From contig NZ_FCOC02000006.1 of NCBI RefSeq assembly GCF_001544455.2, forward strand, positions 213,845-277,844: DNA of 64,000 bases. Reading direction: 5' to 3'. The translations under genes and the position numbers were made by a program. This stretch comes from Caballeronia sordidicola. GTDB lineage: Bacteria; Pseudomonadota; Gammaproteobacteria; Burkholderiales; Burkholderiaceae. How positions within the stretch are numbered: the first letter of the stretch is position 1; every line of letters starts with the position of its first letter. Positions 36,993 through 45,458 of the stretch are shown here, one piece after another. Under the pieces are notes generated by a model. The model made no database searches. It had not been told where the DNA came from and saw only the letters and a program-made list of their open reading frames with translations.

Positions 36993-37901
36993 ATGGACTT
37001 CACGCTGCGGCAAATACGGTATTTCATTGCGACGGCCGAGACCGGGCAGATCTCGAAGGCAGCTTTGCGCTGCAATATTTCGCAATCGTCGATGACCATC
37101 GCGCTCAAGAGCCTGGAAGAAGCGCTTGGTGCCGAGTTGTTTATCCGGCATTCAAAAGGCTTGCGTTTAAGCGACGCTGGCGAGCGCTTCCTGCGTCACG
37201 CGCAGCAAATCGATGCCGCCGCCCGCCATGCCGCCGACGACATGCGCGAGCGGCCCGACGGGTTGTCGGGCACGCTGCGCATTGGCGTGACGGACACGAT
37301 TTCGGCTTATTTGATGCCAACGCTGCAGCTTGCGCTCAAGCGGCGATTTCCGGATCTGTCGCTGGTGCTGTTCGAACGCGAACGCGTCGAGGTGGAGCAG
37401 GCTATTGTTGAAGGGCAGCTTGATCTGGGCATTGTGCTGGTTTCGAATGCGGCGCTTCGCGAAGATATAGAGGGCGAAACGCTGCTGCGTTCGGCGCGGC
37501 ATTTGTGGGTCGCGCCCGATCATCCGCTCGCCGCGCTGGAGAGCGCATCACTCGCCGATGTCGCACATCATGACTTCCTGCTGCTCGACATGGACGAGCA
37601 TGTGAATACGGCGCATCGCTATTGGGCGCATTGGGGATTGACGCCGCCGGTAGCCTTCCAGAGCAAGTCGATTGAAGGAATCCGAAGCATGGTGGCGCAG
37701 GGTGTGGGCGTGACGATCCTGTCGGACCTGGTCTACCGCCCGTGGTCGCTGGAAGGCGGCCGCATTGTGCGAAGGCCCGTTGTGAATGCGGTGCCGACAA
37801 TGGATGTCGGCATCATCTGGGCCAGGGACAGGGGCTTTCCGCATCACGGCGATTCGCTGCGCGATTTCCTGCGCGTGACCTTGCGTGAATCGCGCAATTG
37901 A
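36993..37901 (+). CDS. LysR-family transcriptional regulator
   Basis: 302 residues from the ATG at 36993 (MDFTLRQIRYFIATAE); a TTG 12 bases earlier would add four residues. Helix-turn-helix about 18-43 (ISKAALRCNISQSSMTIALKSLEE), effector domain from about 90 (LRIGVTDTISAYLMP). Divergent from the molybdo-enzyme/AtoE operon, its likely target. Confidence 0.92.
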   Translation: MDFTLRQIRYFIATAETGQISKAALRCNISQSSMTIALKSLEEALGAELFIRHSKGLRLSDAGERFLRHAQQIDAAARHAADDMRERPDGLSGTLRIGVTDTISAYLMPTLQLALKRRFPDLSLVLFERERVEVEQAIVEGQLDLGIVLVSNAALREDIEGETLLRSARHLWVAPDHPLAALESASLADVAHHDFLLLDMDEHVNTAHRYWAHWGLTPPVAFQSKSIEGIRSMVAQGVGVTILSDLVYRPWSLEGGRIVRRPVVNAVPTMDVGIIWARDRGFPHHGDSLRDFLRVTLRESRN

Positions 37902-37938
37902 GCCTGTGGTCCGCGACTTCTCCATTTTTTAGATGAAC

Positions 37939-39678
37939 CTAGAGCGCGGCCTCGCGGTACTTCGCGAACTTCGACGTTTGCCCGATCCCCGGGTTGAAGC
38001 AGTTGCAAGGATCAAGCTGCTTGTAAAACGCGGCGAGCTGGGGTTTCGCGTGGTACAGGTGACCCACATTGTGCTCCGCCGGATATTCGGCGCCGCGATC
38101 ATCCAGCAGAGTCCACATCCTGTGTTCGACTTCAAGGCAATCGTTTCCCTTCTTCACGATGTAATCCTGATGGAAGACATGGCAGAGGAAGTGGCCGTAA
38201 TACAGCTTGATTGCAATCGTCTCTTCAATCTCGGGCGGCAAGGTCTCGATCCAGTCGCGATCGTTGCGACGCAGCGCAATATCGAGCGCAACAATGTCCT
38301 CCACTTCCCGCGTATGCACGGCCCGGTAACGGACCGCTGCGCCAGCAGCGGCGAAACGGTGCAGGAATGCTTTCCGGCCTTCTTCGTCGGTACATTCGAA
38401 AAAGCCGCCCGTGGCGTTCTCAAAGTAGCTTGAGAGAAAGGCACGCGTTTCTTCGACACTTTCGGCCGCCACTTTCAACATTAGGTGATGTTCGTACTTG
38501 TCGCGATACTGCTTCATGCGCGCCGGCAGATGGCTTGGAAACAGCCGACTCGCAGCCTGCAACACGCGGTCGGTGAAGTGCGAAGGGGCAAATCCGATGC
38601 GGTCGAACAGTGCATCGAAACGGCTTTTCAGTCCGAACAGCGCGGGCAGCCTGGACGTGCCGAGATAATTGATTGCGAGGAAGGTATCCTTGCCGTACTC
38701 CTCCGCAATATCGAAGGCGTCGCGATGAAGATATTCGCCCGAGATCGGCAGGTGCTTGAACTCATGAAGCGCGTGACGGCGGATCTCAGTCAGTTCGTCG
38801 GGCCGGTTCGTGCCGATATAAAAGACCTTTGCGTCCTGATCGATTGGAAACGTGTCGAGCCTGACTGCGAACACCATCACCTTGCCGGCCGAGCCGGACG
38901 CTTCATGGAGCCGCTGCGGGTCCGCGTTGAATCGCGCGGGCGTCTCGGCATCGATCTCGCGCACATGAGCTGCATAACCATGGTCCGATCCCGCGCCCGC
39001 GTCATGCCGGATATCGACGTCTGAAAACTCGCCTCGGTCGAGCCGTCCAAGCATGTCGCCGGGCAATTCGCCGAGCTCGATTCCCAGATGGTTGACGAGA
39101 TTCAGTTTGCCGGTTGCATCGACTTGCCCAAACAAAGCCATCTCCGTATACGCCGGGCCGCGATGCACCAACGCGCCGCCCGAGTTGTTGCACACACCAC
39201 CGAAAACCGACGCGCCGATGCAACTCGAGCCGATCACCGAATGCGGTTCGCGGCCAAGCGGCTTCAGCGTTTTTTCCAACTGGTCGAGGGTTGCGCCTGG
39301 CAGGCAGACCACCTGCGTACCGTCATTGATGACGTACACGTTCTTCATGCGGCTCGTGCTGACGATCACGATGTCCCGGTCATAGTCGTTGCCATCGGGC
39401 GTCGAGCCGCCCGTGAGCCCTGTGTTAGACGCCTGCGTGATGACGATCACATTCGACGCGATGCACGCCTGCAGCACGTTCCATTGTTCGGCGATCGTCC
39501 CGGGACGCACCACCGCCAGCGCCTTGCCGGCGCCAAAACGAAAGCCTGTGCGGTAGCGGCGGGTTGCGCCTTCATCGGTCAGCGTGTGCTTCTTGCCGAC
39601 AATGCCGCGCAATGTCGCGATCAACTTGCTGGCCGCGTCGGCCGGGAGTGTTGCCAGTGGTGCGCGTGCTGTTGACAT
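37939..39678 (-). CDS. dld: quinone-dependent D-lactate dehydrogenase (Dld)
   Basis: 579 residues, matching the E. coli Dld length. N-terminal FAD-binding PCMH-type domain with QASNTGLTGGSTPDGNDYDR and GSSCIGASVFGGVCNNSGG. The C-terminal membrane-associated lactate dehydrogenase domain has YYGHFLCHVFHQDYIVKKG and EHRMWTLLDDRGAEYPAEHN. It oxidises D-lactate to pyruvate and passes electrons to quinone as a peripheral inner-membrane flavoprotein. AGGAG precedes the ATG. It diverges from the LysR gene at 39833, a plausible regulator. Confidence 0.95.
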   Translation of the reverse strand: MSTARAPLATLPADAASKLIATLRGIVGKKHTLTDEGATRRYRTGFRFGAGKALAVVRPGTIAEQWNVLQACIASNVIVITQASNTGLTGGSTPDGNDYDRDIVIVSTSRMKNVYVINDGTQVVCLPGATLDQLEKTLKPLGREPHSVIGSSCIGASVFGGVCNNSGGALVHRGPAYTEMALFGQVDATGKLNLVNHLGIELGELPGDMLGRLDRGEFSDVDIRHDAGAGSDHGYAAHVREIDAETPARFNADPQRLHEASGSAGKVMVFAVRLDTFPIDQDAKVFYIGTNRPDELTEIRRHALHEFKHLPISGEYLHRDAFDIAEEYGKDTFLAINYLGTSRLPALFGLKSRFDALFDRIGFAPSHFTDRVLQAASRLFPSHLPARMKQYRDKYEHHLMLKVAAESVEETRAFLSSYFENATGGFFECTDEEGRKAFLHRFAAAGAAVRYRAVHTREVEDIVALDIALRRNDRDWIETLPPEIEETIAIKLYYGHFLCHVFHQDYIVKKGNDCLEVEHRMWTLLDDRGAEYPAEHNVGHLYHAKPQLAAFYKQLDPCNCFNPGIGQTSKFAKYREAAL

Positions 39679-39832
39679 TGGAATCTCCTGAGAAAAGTTG
39701 GACGTGATCCGCTGCCGCTATCTCCAACCGACCTGGCTGCGGCGTTTCAGCGCATCGGGTTGACTCAAAGGTTAAAATCAGCGCGGTCATTCGTCCAATA
39801 TCTTGCGAACACATTTTGGAGACGAAAAAGAT

Positions 39833-40741
39833 ATGGAATTTCGTCAGTTACGCTATTTCCTTGCCGTCGCGGAGCATCTGCATTTCACCGATGCAGCCGC
39901 GCATCTCGGGATTGCCCAGCCGCCCTTGAGTCAGCAGATCCTGAAGCTCGAGCGGGAAATCGGCACACGTCTATTCATCCGGCATCCGCGCCGCGTGGAA
40001 CTGACTGAAGCGGGACGGCTCTTTCGCGCGAGCGCGCGGCGGATCGTGGATGACGCGCAGCAGGCGTTTGTGGATGTGCAGAATGCGGGACGCGGCGAGA
40101 CGGGCCGGCTGTCGCTCGGGTTCGCGGGTTCCACGGTATTTCATCCAATGGTGGCGACGACGATGCAGCACTATCGGCATGCATATGAGCGCGTCGCGAT
40201 CAGTTGCGAAGAAAGCAATAGCGCGGCCTTGCTCGACAAGGTCGCCGAGCGGCAACTCGACGCTGCCCTCGTGCGCATGCCGCTCAACTGCCGGGACTTG
40301 ATCGTCGAACCGCTGGCCGACGAAGCCATGCTGGCGGTACTGCCGGCGAACCATCGCTTGAACCTGCGGCGGCGCGTCGATCTGGCGAACCTTGCCGATG
40401 ATCCGTTCATTCTCTTTCCACGCCCAATCGGTCCTGATCTATACGACTCGATCATCAGCGCCTGCCGCGAAGCGGGCTTCGCTCCCTCGATCAGCATGGA
40501 GTCGCCACAAATATCGTCGGCAGCCAATCTTGTTGCGGCGGGGTTCGGCGTTGCGGTGGTTCCCGCGTCGATCCGGCAGATCCAGGTCGAAGGAGTGTCG
40601 TATCACGAACTGCAGGGCAAGCCACTTTCGACTGGCATTGCGCTGGTTCATAGACCACGCGAAAAATCGGCGACCGTGCTGAACTTCGTCAAGATCTTGA
40701 GGCAGCAGCGACTGGCCGCGCGCGTTGGCGGCAGCGCCTGA
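39833..40741 (+). CDS. LysR-family transcriptional regulator
   Basis: 302 residues. ATG 39833 is preceded by GGAG and starts with the typical MEFRQLRYFLAVAEHLHF; an upstream TTG at 39803 is not needed. Helix-turn-helix about 18-43 (FTDAAAHLGIAQPPLSQQILKLE), effector domain from about 88. Divergent from dld. Its stop touches the stop of the convergent DMT transporter. Confidence 0.92.
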   Translation: MEFRQLRYFLAVAEHLHFTDAAAHLGIAQPPLSQQILKLEREIGTRLFIRHPRRVELTEAGRLFRASARRIVDDAQQAFVDVQNAGRGETGRLSLGFAGSTVFHPMVATTMQHYRHAYERVAISCEESNSAALLDKVAERQLDAALVRMPLNCRDLIVEPLADEAMLAVLPANHRLNLRRRVDLANLADDPFILFPRPIGPDLYDSIISACREAGFAPSISMESPQISSAANLVAAGFGVAVVPASIRQIQVEGVSYHELQGKPLSTGIALVHRPREKSATVLNFVKILRQQRLAARVGGSA

Positions 40742-41641
40742 TCACGGCCGCCCTGCGGTTGCAATCGCGACGCCTACTATTGCGACTGCCATCGCCCACC
40801 ACGCCGTTGAGGGTAAAACTTCGCCCAGCATTGCGTAGGACATCAACGCAGCCCCTGGCGGCACGAAGAAGAACAGGGACGCTACTTGCGACACCTTGCC
40901 CGCGCGCGTCATGGCAAGCAGCAGCGTGATGGCGATCAGCGAGTTGCCGATCACGAGGTACAGGAGCGTGGCGACGAACGCGCCGGTCCATTGAACGTGC
41001 ATCGTTTCGAACGAGACGGACAAAGGCGCGCAAATCGCAAAACCAATGGCGTACTGGATCAGATTCGCGCTCAGCGGGTCCTGGCGCGTACCGAAGCGCT
41101 TCTCGTAAAGCATTGCGGCGGTCATGCCGGCGAGCGCGCCGGCCGCCAGAAGCAACGCGCTCAATGACTGGACTTCCACATGGCCGCGCGCCGCGATCAC
41201 ACCGGCCGCGCCGGCCAGGCCGAGTACCAGCCCAATCCACTTGCGGGCGCTGACGCGTTCGGCAACCAGCACGGGTGCGAGCACGCCGACAATGATCGGC
41301 TGCAACGACACCACGAGAGCAAGAACGGTTGACGAAAGGCTCGCTGTCAACGACAGATAGCTCAAGCCGAAGTACATCACCTGAACCAGAAAGCCGGTCA
41401 CGGCCAGATGCATCCACGCTCGTGCGGTGCGTGGCCAGACAGGACGCCGCCATACGCACAGCACGAGCAGCACGGCCACGCTCAACGCGAAGCGGATGGA
41501 CAGGAAGGCGAGCGGCGTTGCGTAACGAAGGCCGATCTTCGCGATCGGAAAGCCGGCCGACCACAGGACGAGAAATATTGCCGGCGCCGCTGCAATGAGC
41601 CAGCGGCGCTCCGCCGATGCCGGGACTGATGCCTGATCCAT
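40742..41641 (-). CDS. EamA/DMT-family transporter
   Basis: 299 residues, ten hydrophobic segments in two EamA repeats (first with FLVLWSAGFPIAKIGLRYATPL, second with PGAALMSYAMLGEVLPSTAWW). Members export amino acids or other metabolites across the inner membrane; substrate not inferable. Two C-terminal features, the second-repeat Pro-Gly-Ala and Gly-Glu-Val, are typical. No gap to the convergent LysR gene. Confidence 0.9.
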   Translation of the reverse strand: MDQASVPASAERRWLIAAAPAIFLVLWSAGFPIAKIGLRYATPLAFLSIRFALSVAVLLVLCVWRRPVWPRTARAWMHLAVTGFLVQVMYFGLSYLSLTASLSSTVLALVVSLQPIIVGVLAPVLVAERVSARKWIGLVLGLAGAAGVIAARGHVEVQSLSALLLAAGALAGMTAAMLYEKRFGTRQDPLSANLIQYAIGFAICAPLSVSFETMHVQWTGAFVATLLYLVIGNSLIAITLLLAMTRAGKVSQVASLFFFVPPGAALMSYAMLGEVLPSTAWWAMAVAIVGVAIATAGRP

Positions 41642-41733
41642 CTCAGTTGTTCTCCTGTAGCGACACGCATGATTGCAACCCAGGACGCGGCGCGTGACAA
41701 GCGCTGTTTATCGGCCATTGTTTGCGCGAATCA

Positions 41734-41749
41734 GGTTTACCCGTAAACC
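41734..41749. promoter_or_regulatory. perfect palindrome upstream of the LacI gene
   Basis: GGTTTAC (41734-41740), CC, GTAAACC (41743-41749) is a 16-base sequence with exact 7-bp arms. A third copy of the GGTTTAC half occurs at 41771-41777, overlapping the promoter. It lies between the DMT gene start and the LacI operon. It is a good candidate for a second regulator's operator, or an additional LacI-type site. Confidence 0.5.
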
Positions 41750-41750
41750 A

Positions 41751-41764
41751 TGTGAACGTTCGCA
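41751..41764. promoter_or_regulatory. LacI-family operator candidate 1
   Basis: TGTGAACGTTCGCA, a near-palindrome with a central AACGTT, shares TGTGAACG-TC-CA and the following TTG with the second site at 41806-41819. It sits just upstream of the -35 element. Two similar sites with centres 55 bases apart would allow a repression loop. Confidence 0.6.
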
Positions 41765-41772
41765 TTGACGGG

Positions 41773-41800
41773 TTTACTTCCGCGGAAGCTTGGCTATATT
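41773..41800 (+). promoter_or_regulatory. sigma70-like promoter of the LacI catabolic operon
   Basis: TTTACT (41773-41778) and TATATT (41795-41800) with a 16-base spacer form a plausible -35/-10 pair. The two operator-like sequences lie on either side, the downstream one covering the expected transcription start. Confidence 0.5.
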
Positions 41801-41805
41801 AAGGA

Positions 41806-41819
41806 TGTGAACGATCACA
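41806..41819. promoter_or_regulatory. LacI-family operator candidate 2
   Basis: TGTGAACGATCACA, six bases after the -10 element, so a bound repressor would block initiation. It matches operator candidate 1 at 12 of 14 positions and ends 12 bases before the repressor's own start codon. Confidence 0.6.
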
Positions 41820-41831
41820 TTGCGGGAAAAA

Positions 41832-42956
41832 ATGAAATCAGAAGAAATCAATCGCGCGCCCACCTTAAAGGATGTCGGCAGACGGGCTGGCGTGTCGTAC
41901 CAGACTGTTTCCCGCGTGATGAACGGCTCAGAGCGCGTGAGTCCTGCTACGCGGGATCTCGTTGTCGCTGCGGCGCAGCAGCTTGGTTTCAGGATGAACC
42001 GCGTGGCGGGCAGCCTGCGGACGAACCGGTCGCGCACCATCGGGCTGGTGATGTCGGATGTGGCCAACCTGTTCTTCGCGGAGGTTGTCGGCGGCGTTGA
42101 AGCCGAAGCGGCGCTGAATGATTACTCCGTGATTCTTGCGAACAGCGGCGAAGATCTCGAGCGTGAGCGCGAGGCGGTAATGGGGCTGATGGAGCGGCGT
42201 GTCGACGGCTTGATCGTTGCGCCCGCGGAAGGCGATCACGGTTATATGGAGCGTGATCTGCCGGAGCGGCTTCCGCTGGTGGCGATCAACCGCATGATCG
42301 ACGAACCCGCTTGCGGCGCGGTGCTGAGCGACAACGAAGGCGGTGCGCGCCTTGCAGTGCAATATCTGCTCGAACGCGGCCACACGCGCATTGGTGCGCT
42401 GGCAGGCTCCCGAGGACTCATGACGTCGCGGGAACGGATTGCCGGCTTCAAGGCGACCTTGAAAGCCGCGCGCGTTCCCGTGCGGCGCGACTGGATACGG
42501 TTCGGTGGGCTTCAGGCCAACTCGGCCTACGCCGCGGCGCTGGCCTTGCTCGATACCGGTGACCGGCCTGGCGCATTGTTCGCCACCAGCAACACGATTG
42601 CCGAAGGCGTGCTGCTGGCAATGCGCGAACTGGGCCTTCAACGCAATAGCGACGTTGAAGTGATCTGCTTTGACGACGTGCCCTGGGCACGTCTTGTCGA
42701 TCCGCCAATGCCCGTCATTGCTCAGGACACCCATCAAATTGGCCGGATCGCGGTGCGCATGCTGCTTGGACTGATCGGGCAGGATGGCTCGCGGCCGGAG
42801 ATCGTCAGGCTGCCCACGCGCCTGATGACCAACGAGATTGTGTTGCCCGAGCGGGCATTGAAACCGTCGGCCGCTGGGGATGCAAAGCCTCTCAAACGTG
42901 AAAGGAGCGCGGCGGGCGTTAATGCGAAGACGCGCAGCACGGGAGACGTGTCATGA
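41832..42956 (+). CDS. LacI-family transcriptional regulator
   Basis: 374 residues from ATG 41832. LacI helix-turn-helix at about 11-33 (TLKDVGRRAGVSYQTVSRVMNG) and hinge helix with GFRMNRVAGSLRT; then a periplasmic-binding-protein-like sugar-sensing domain (from about 65, IGLVMSDVANLFF, to ICFDDVPWARLVDPPM). The C-terminus has an extra tail of about 40 basic residues. First gene of a nine-gene operon; its stop overlaps the next start (ATGA). Likely autorepressor of the operon through the two sites upstream, released by the pathway substrate. Confidence 0.92.
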   Translation: MKSEEINRAPTLKDVGRRAGVSYQTVSRVMNGSERVSPATRDLVVAAAQQLGFRMNRVAGSLRTNRSRTIGLVMSDVANLFFAEVVGGVEAEAALNDYSVILANSGEDLEREREAVMGLMERRVDGLIVAPAEGDHGYMERDLPERLPLVAINRMIDEPACGAVLSDNEGGARLAVQYLLERGHTRIGALAGSRGLMTSRERIAGFKATLKAARVPVRRDWIRFGGLQANSAYAAALALLDTGDRPGALFATSNTIAEGVLLAMRELGLQRNSDVEVICFDDVPWARLVDPPMPVIAQDTHQIGRIAVRMLLGLIGQDGSRPEIVRLPTRLMTNEIVLPERALKPSAAGDAKPLKRERSAAGVNAKTRSTGDVS

Positions 42957-43864
42957 GTCATCCTTCTGCCCTTTTGCATCCAGATCTTGCATTGAGTCCG
43001 GTGACGCTTGCTCCCTGTGCGTTCGAACAGGCATTCAAGCACACCGCGCATGCGGGCTTCAAGGGCATTGGTTTGCGCTACGATCAGTTCGAACAGTATC
43101 TGGCGCAAGGAGGAACATTCGACGAGGTACGTGGCTGGCTGAGCGAATACGGCCTGCACGTCGCCGAGGCCGCGTTTCTTGCCGAATGGCAATACCACGG
43201 CGGTCTGCCGCTCGTGAGCCGCCGGCAACGCGGCGGCGGCGCTGACGAAACGCGCGAACGGCTGCTGCATCGCCTGCATGCGTTCCTTCGGCATTGCGAG
43301 CAGTTCGAATGCGCGAACGTGACCGCCGTTCCCGCCTTGCGTGAAACGGGCGAACTTGCGGTCGCCGCCGAGGAATTCGCGTCGCTGTGCGATCTGGCAC
43401 GGCCCTATGGCGTGCGCCTGTGCCTCGAATTCATGGGAACGTCGCCGGAGATATCCACGCTGGCAAGCGCCACGGAACTCGTGAACCTCGCCAACCGGGC
43501 GAATGGCGGCGTGTTGATCGATACCTTCCTGTTCCACCAGGGCGGTTCGCTCGTAAGCGATATCGAACGGATCGCGCCCGAGCGGATCTTCAACGTGCAA
43601 CTCGCCGATGCAAAAGACAAGCCAGCCGCGCAACTCGACATGCTCGCCGACCGTCTTTTCCCGGGCGAAGGCGTGGTCCCGGTCCAGGCAATCGTGAATG
43701 CACTCCTCGCGCGTGGGTACGACGGCTGGTGGACCGTCGAGCTATTCAACCCGGACTTTGCGCGCATCGATCCTGCTTCGCTTGCGGCACGCGCGGCGGC
43801 ATCGGCAACTGCTTTGTTCGACAACTCGCTAACCGGCAGAAGAATCGCAGGAGCCCGCGCATGA
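42953..43864 (+). CDS. sugar phosphate isomerase/epimerase-type TIM-barrel protein (AP endonuclease 2 family)
   Basis: 303 residues. TIM-barrel with the metal-binding pattern of xylose-isomerase-like enzymes: Glu159 in LCLEFMG, Asp190 and His195 in VLIDTFLFHQGG, a segment FNVQLADAKD in which the usual His is Gln216, and Glu263 in WTVELFNPD. Members isomerise, epimerise, dehydrate or decarboxylate sugar and inositol derivatives, so the reaction is open. Overlaps both neighbours by 4 bases. Confidence 0.88.
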   Translation: MSHPSALLHPDLALSPVTLAPCAFEQAFKHTAHAGFKGIGLRYDQFEQYLAQGGTFDEVRGWLSEYGLHVAEAAFLAEWQYHGGLPLVSRRQRGGGADETRERLLHRLHAFLRHCEQFECANVTAVPALRETGELAVAAEEFASLCDLARPYGVRLCLEFMGTSPEISTLASATELVNLANRANGGVLIDTFLFHQGGSLVSDIERIAPERIFNVQLADAKDKPAAQLDMLADRLFPGEGVVPVQAIVNALLARGYDGWWTVELFNPDFARIDPASLAARAAASATALFDNSLTGRRIAGARA

Positions 43865-44616
43865 ACTTCGATCTTCAAGGCGTGATGGTGACCGGCAGCG
43901 CGGGTGGTTTGGGCCGCGCGGTGGCGCTGGGCCTCGCCGCGCACGGCGTAAGCACCATTTGCGTGGATGCGAACCACGGAGGCCTCGCGCAGACCGCGAA
44001 AGAGGTCGAGGCGCTGGGCGCGCGCTGCCTGCCTGTCGCCGCCGATCTGGCGTCGGAGGCGTCGATTGCCAGCGTGTTCCAGCAGGCCGGCGATAGCGGC
44101 ATCGCGCTCGACGGCATCGTTACCTGCGCCGGCATCACGAACAAGACGCGCGTGCTCGATCTGACTGTGAGCGAGTGGGATCGCGTCATGAACATCAATC
44201 TGCGCGGCACCTTTCTGTGCGTGCAGCAGGCGCTTCGCACAATGATCCCGCACAAACGCGGACGCATTGTGACGGTGGCATCGGATACGGCGAAACGTGG
44301 CGCAGGCCGCCTGTCAACGTCTGCTTACGGTGCGTCCAAAGGCGGTGTGGTCACGCTGACACGTTCACTCGCACGCGAACTCGCGGTTCATCGCGGTGCG
44401 ATTCGCGTGAACTGCCTGTGCCCCGGACCCATCTGGACGGACATGCATCTGGGCATGACCGAGCAGGAGCGCCAGACAGTCGAGAACTCGGTACTGATGG
44501 GCCGCTTCGCCCGGCCGGAGGAAATCGCCGCAGGCGTGTTGTTCCTGCTATCGGACGAGGCCTCGTTCGTCTATGGCGAAACATTGATGGTGGATGGCGG
44601 GGTGGTACTCGACTAA
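43861..44616 (+). CDS. SDR family oxidoreductase
   Basis: 251 residues. ATG 43861 overlaps the previous stop (ATGA) and AGGAG lies 7 bases upstream. Classical SDR: TGSAGGLG cofactor turn, TCAG after strand four, Ser in VASDT, Tyr-x3-Lys in YGASK, CPGPIWTDM, and a GETLMVDGGVVLD end. Asp in VDANH suggests NAD preference. Probably oxidises a hydroxyl of a sugar acid in this pathway (inference). Confidence 0.9.
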   Translation: MNFDLQGVMVTGSAGGLGRAVALGLAAHGVSTICVDANHGGLAQTAKEVEALGARCLPVAADLASEASIASVFQQAGDSGIALDGIVTCAGITNKTRVLDLTVSEWDRVMNINLRGTFLCVQQALRTMIPHKRGRIVTVASDTAKRGAGRLSTSAYGASKGGVVTLTRSLARELAVHRGAIRVNCLCPGPIWTDMHLGMTEQERQTVENSVLMGRFARPEEIAAGVLFLLSDEASFVYGETLMVDGGVVLD

Positions 44617-44681
44617 CCACCTCACGGACGGGCATGTGCCTGGACGAGGATTACGCAACCGGTCATCAAGGAGAGAAGCAG

Positions 44682-45428
44682 ATGGACACGTTCAAGGGGA
44701 AAGTCGCTGTTGTCACGGGTGCGGGACGCGGTATTGGTACTGTCATCGCGCGTTACCTGATTGCCGAGGGCGCGACTGTGTATGTCCCGGATCTCGACGG
44801 CGAGCGCTCGCGCGAGGCTGCGAAGCAGCTAGGCGAAGCCGCTAGGCCGGCGACGCTGGACGTGACGTCCGCCACTCAGGTGAAGGCGTTCTTTCACCAC
44901 GTTGACGAAGAGGCGGGGGGCGCGGATCTGCTGGTGAATTGCGCGGGCGGTTACGCGCCGCTCGTGCCGACGCTGAACATCACCGAAGCCGAATACGACC
45001 TCGTGATGGACTCGAACCTGAAGGGCACGTTCCTCTGCTGTCAGGCCGCGATTGCCTCGATGATCAAGCGCAGCGGCGGCGCGATCCTGAACTTCAGCTC
45101 GCTCGCCGGCAGGCAGACGAGCCCTGCGCTCGGTTCGCCCTATACCGCGGCGAAAGCGGGCGTGCTCGGACTCACGCGTCATCTGGCGAAGGAGTTCGGT
45201 GCTAACGGCGTGCGTGTCAATGCGGTGGCGCCTGGCACGACCGAAGGCGAACGCGTTGCGGGACTGCTCACGCAGGATGATCGCGCGCGCCAACTGGCCG
45301 GCATACCGCTCGGCCGTTTCACCACGGCGGAAGATCTCGCGGACGTCGCGGTCTTTCTGCTCTCGGAACGCGCCCGCTACATCACGGGCGCGACCATCGA
45401 CGTCAATGGCGGCGTGCTGACCATCTAG
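44682..45428 (+). CDS. SDR family oxidoreductase
   Basis: 248 residues. ATG 44682 with AAGGAGAG upstream. Classical SDR: TGAGRGIG, NCAGG, Ser in NFSSLAG, Tyr-x3-Lys in YTAAK, APGTTEGE, VNGGVLTI end. Asp in VPDLD indicates NAD preference. Second SDR of the operon, only distantly similar to the first, so likely a different step or stereochemistry. Confidence 0.9.
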   Translation: MDTFKGKVAVVTGAGRGIGTVIARYLIAEGATVYVPDLDGERSREAAKQLGEAARPATLDVTSATQVKAFFHHVDEEAGGADLLVNCAGGYAPLVPTLNITEAEYDLVMDSNLKGTFLCCQAAIASMIKRSGGAILNFSSLAGRQTSPALGSPYTAAKAGVLGLTRHLAKEFGANGVRVNAVAPGTTEGERVAGLLTQDDRARQLAGIPLGRFTTAEDLADVAVFLLSERARYITGATIDVNGGVLTI

Positions 45429-45458
45429 GCCGCTGGCCGCGATCGAGCGGAGGACATC

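Noticed and set aside
41765..41800. TTGACG (41765-41770) as the -35 element paired with TATATT
   Set aside because: Spacer would be 24 bases; TTTACT at 41773 gives a workable 16-base spacer.
43387..43860. Upstream extension of the first operon SDR frame
   Set aside because: It overlaps the TIM-barrel gene in a different frame; ATG 43861 has a ribosome binding site and begins the SDR fold exactly.
44175..44681. Upstream extension of the second operon SDR frame
   Set aside because: Overlaps the first SDR in another frame; ATG 44682 has AAGGAG upstream and starts the Rossmann fold.
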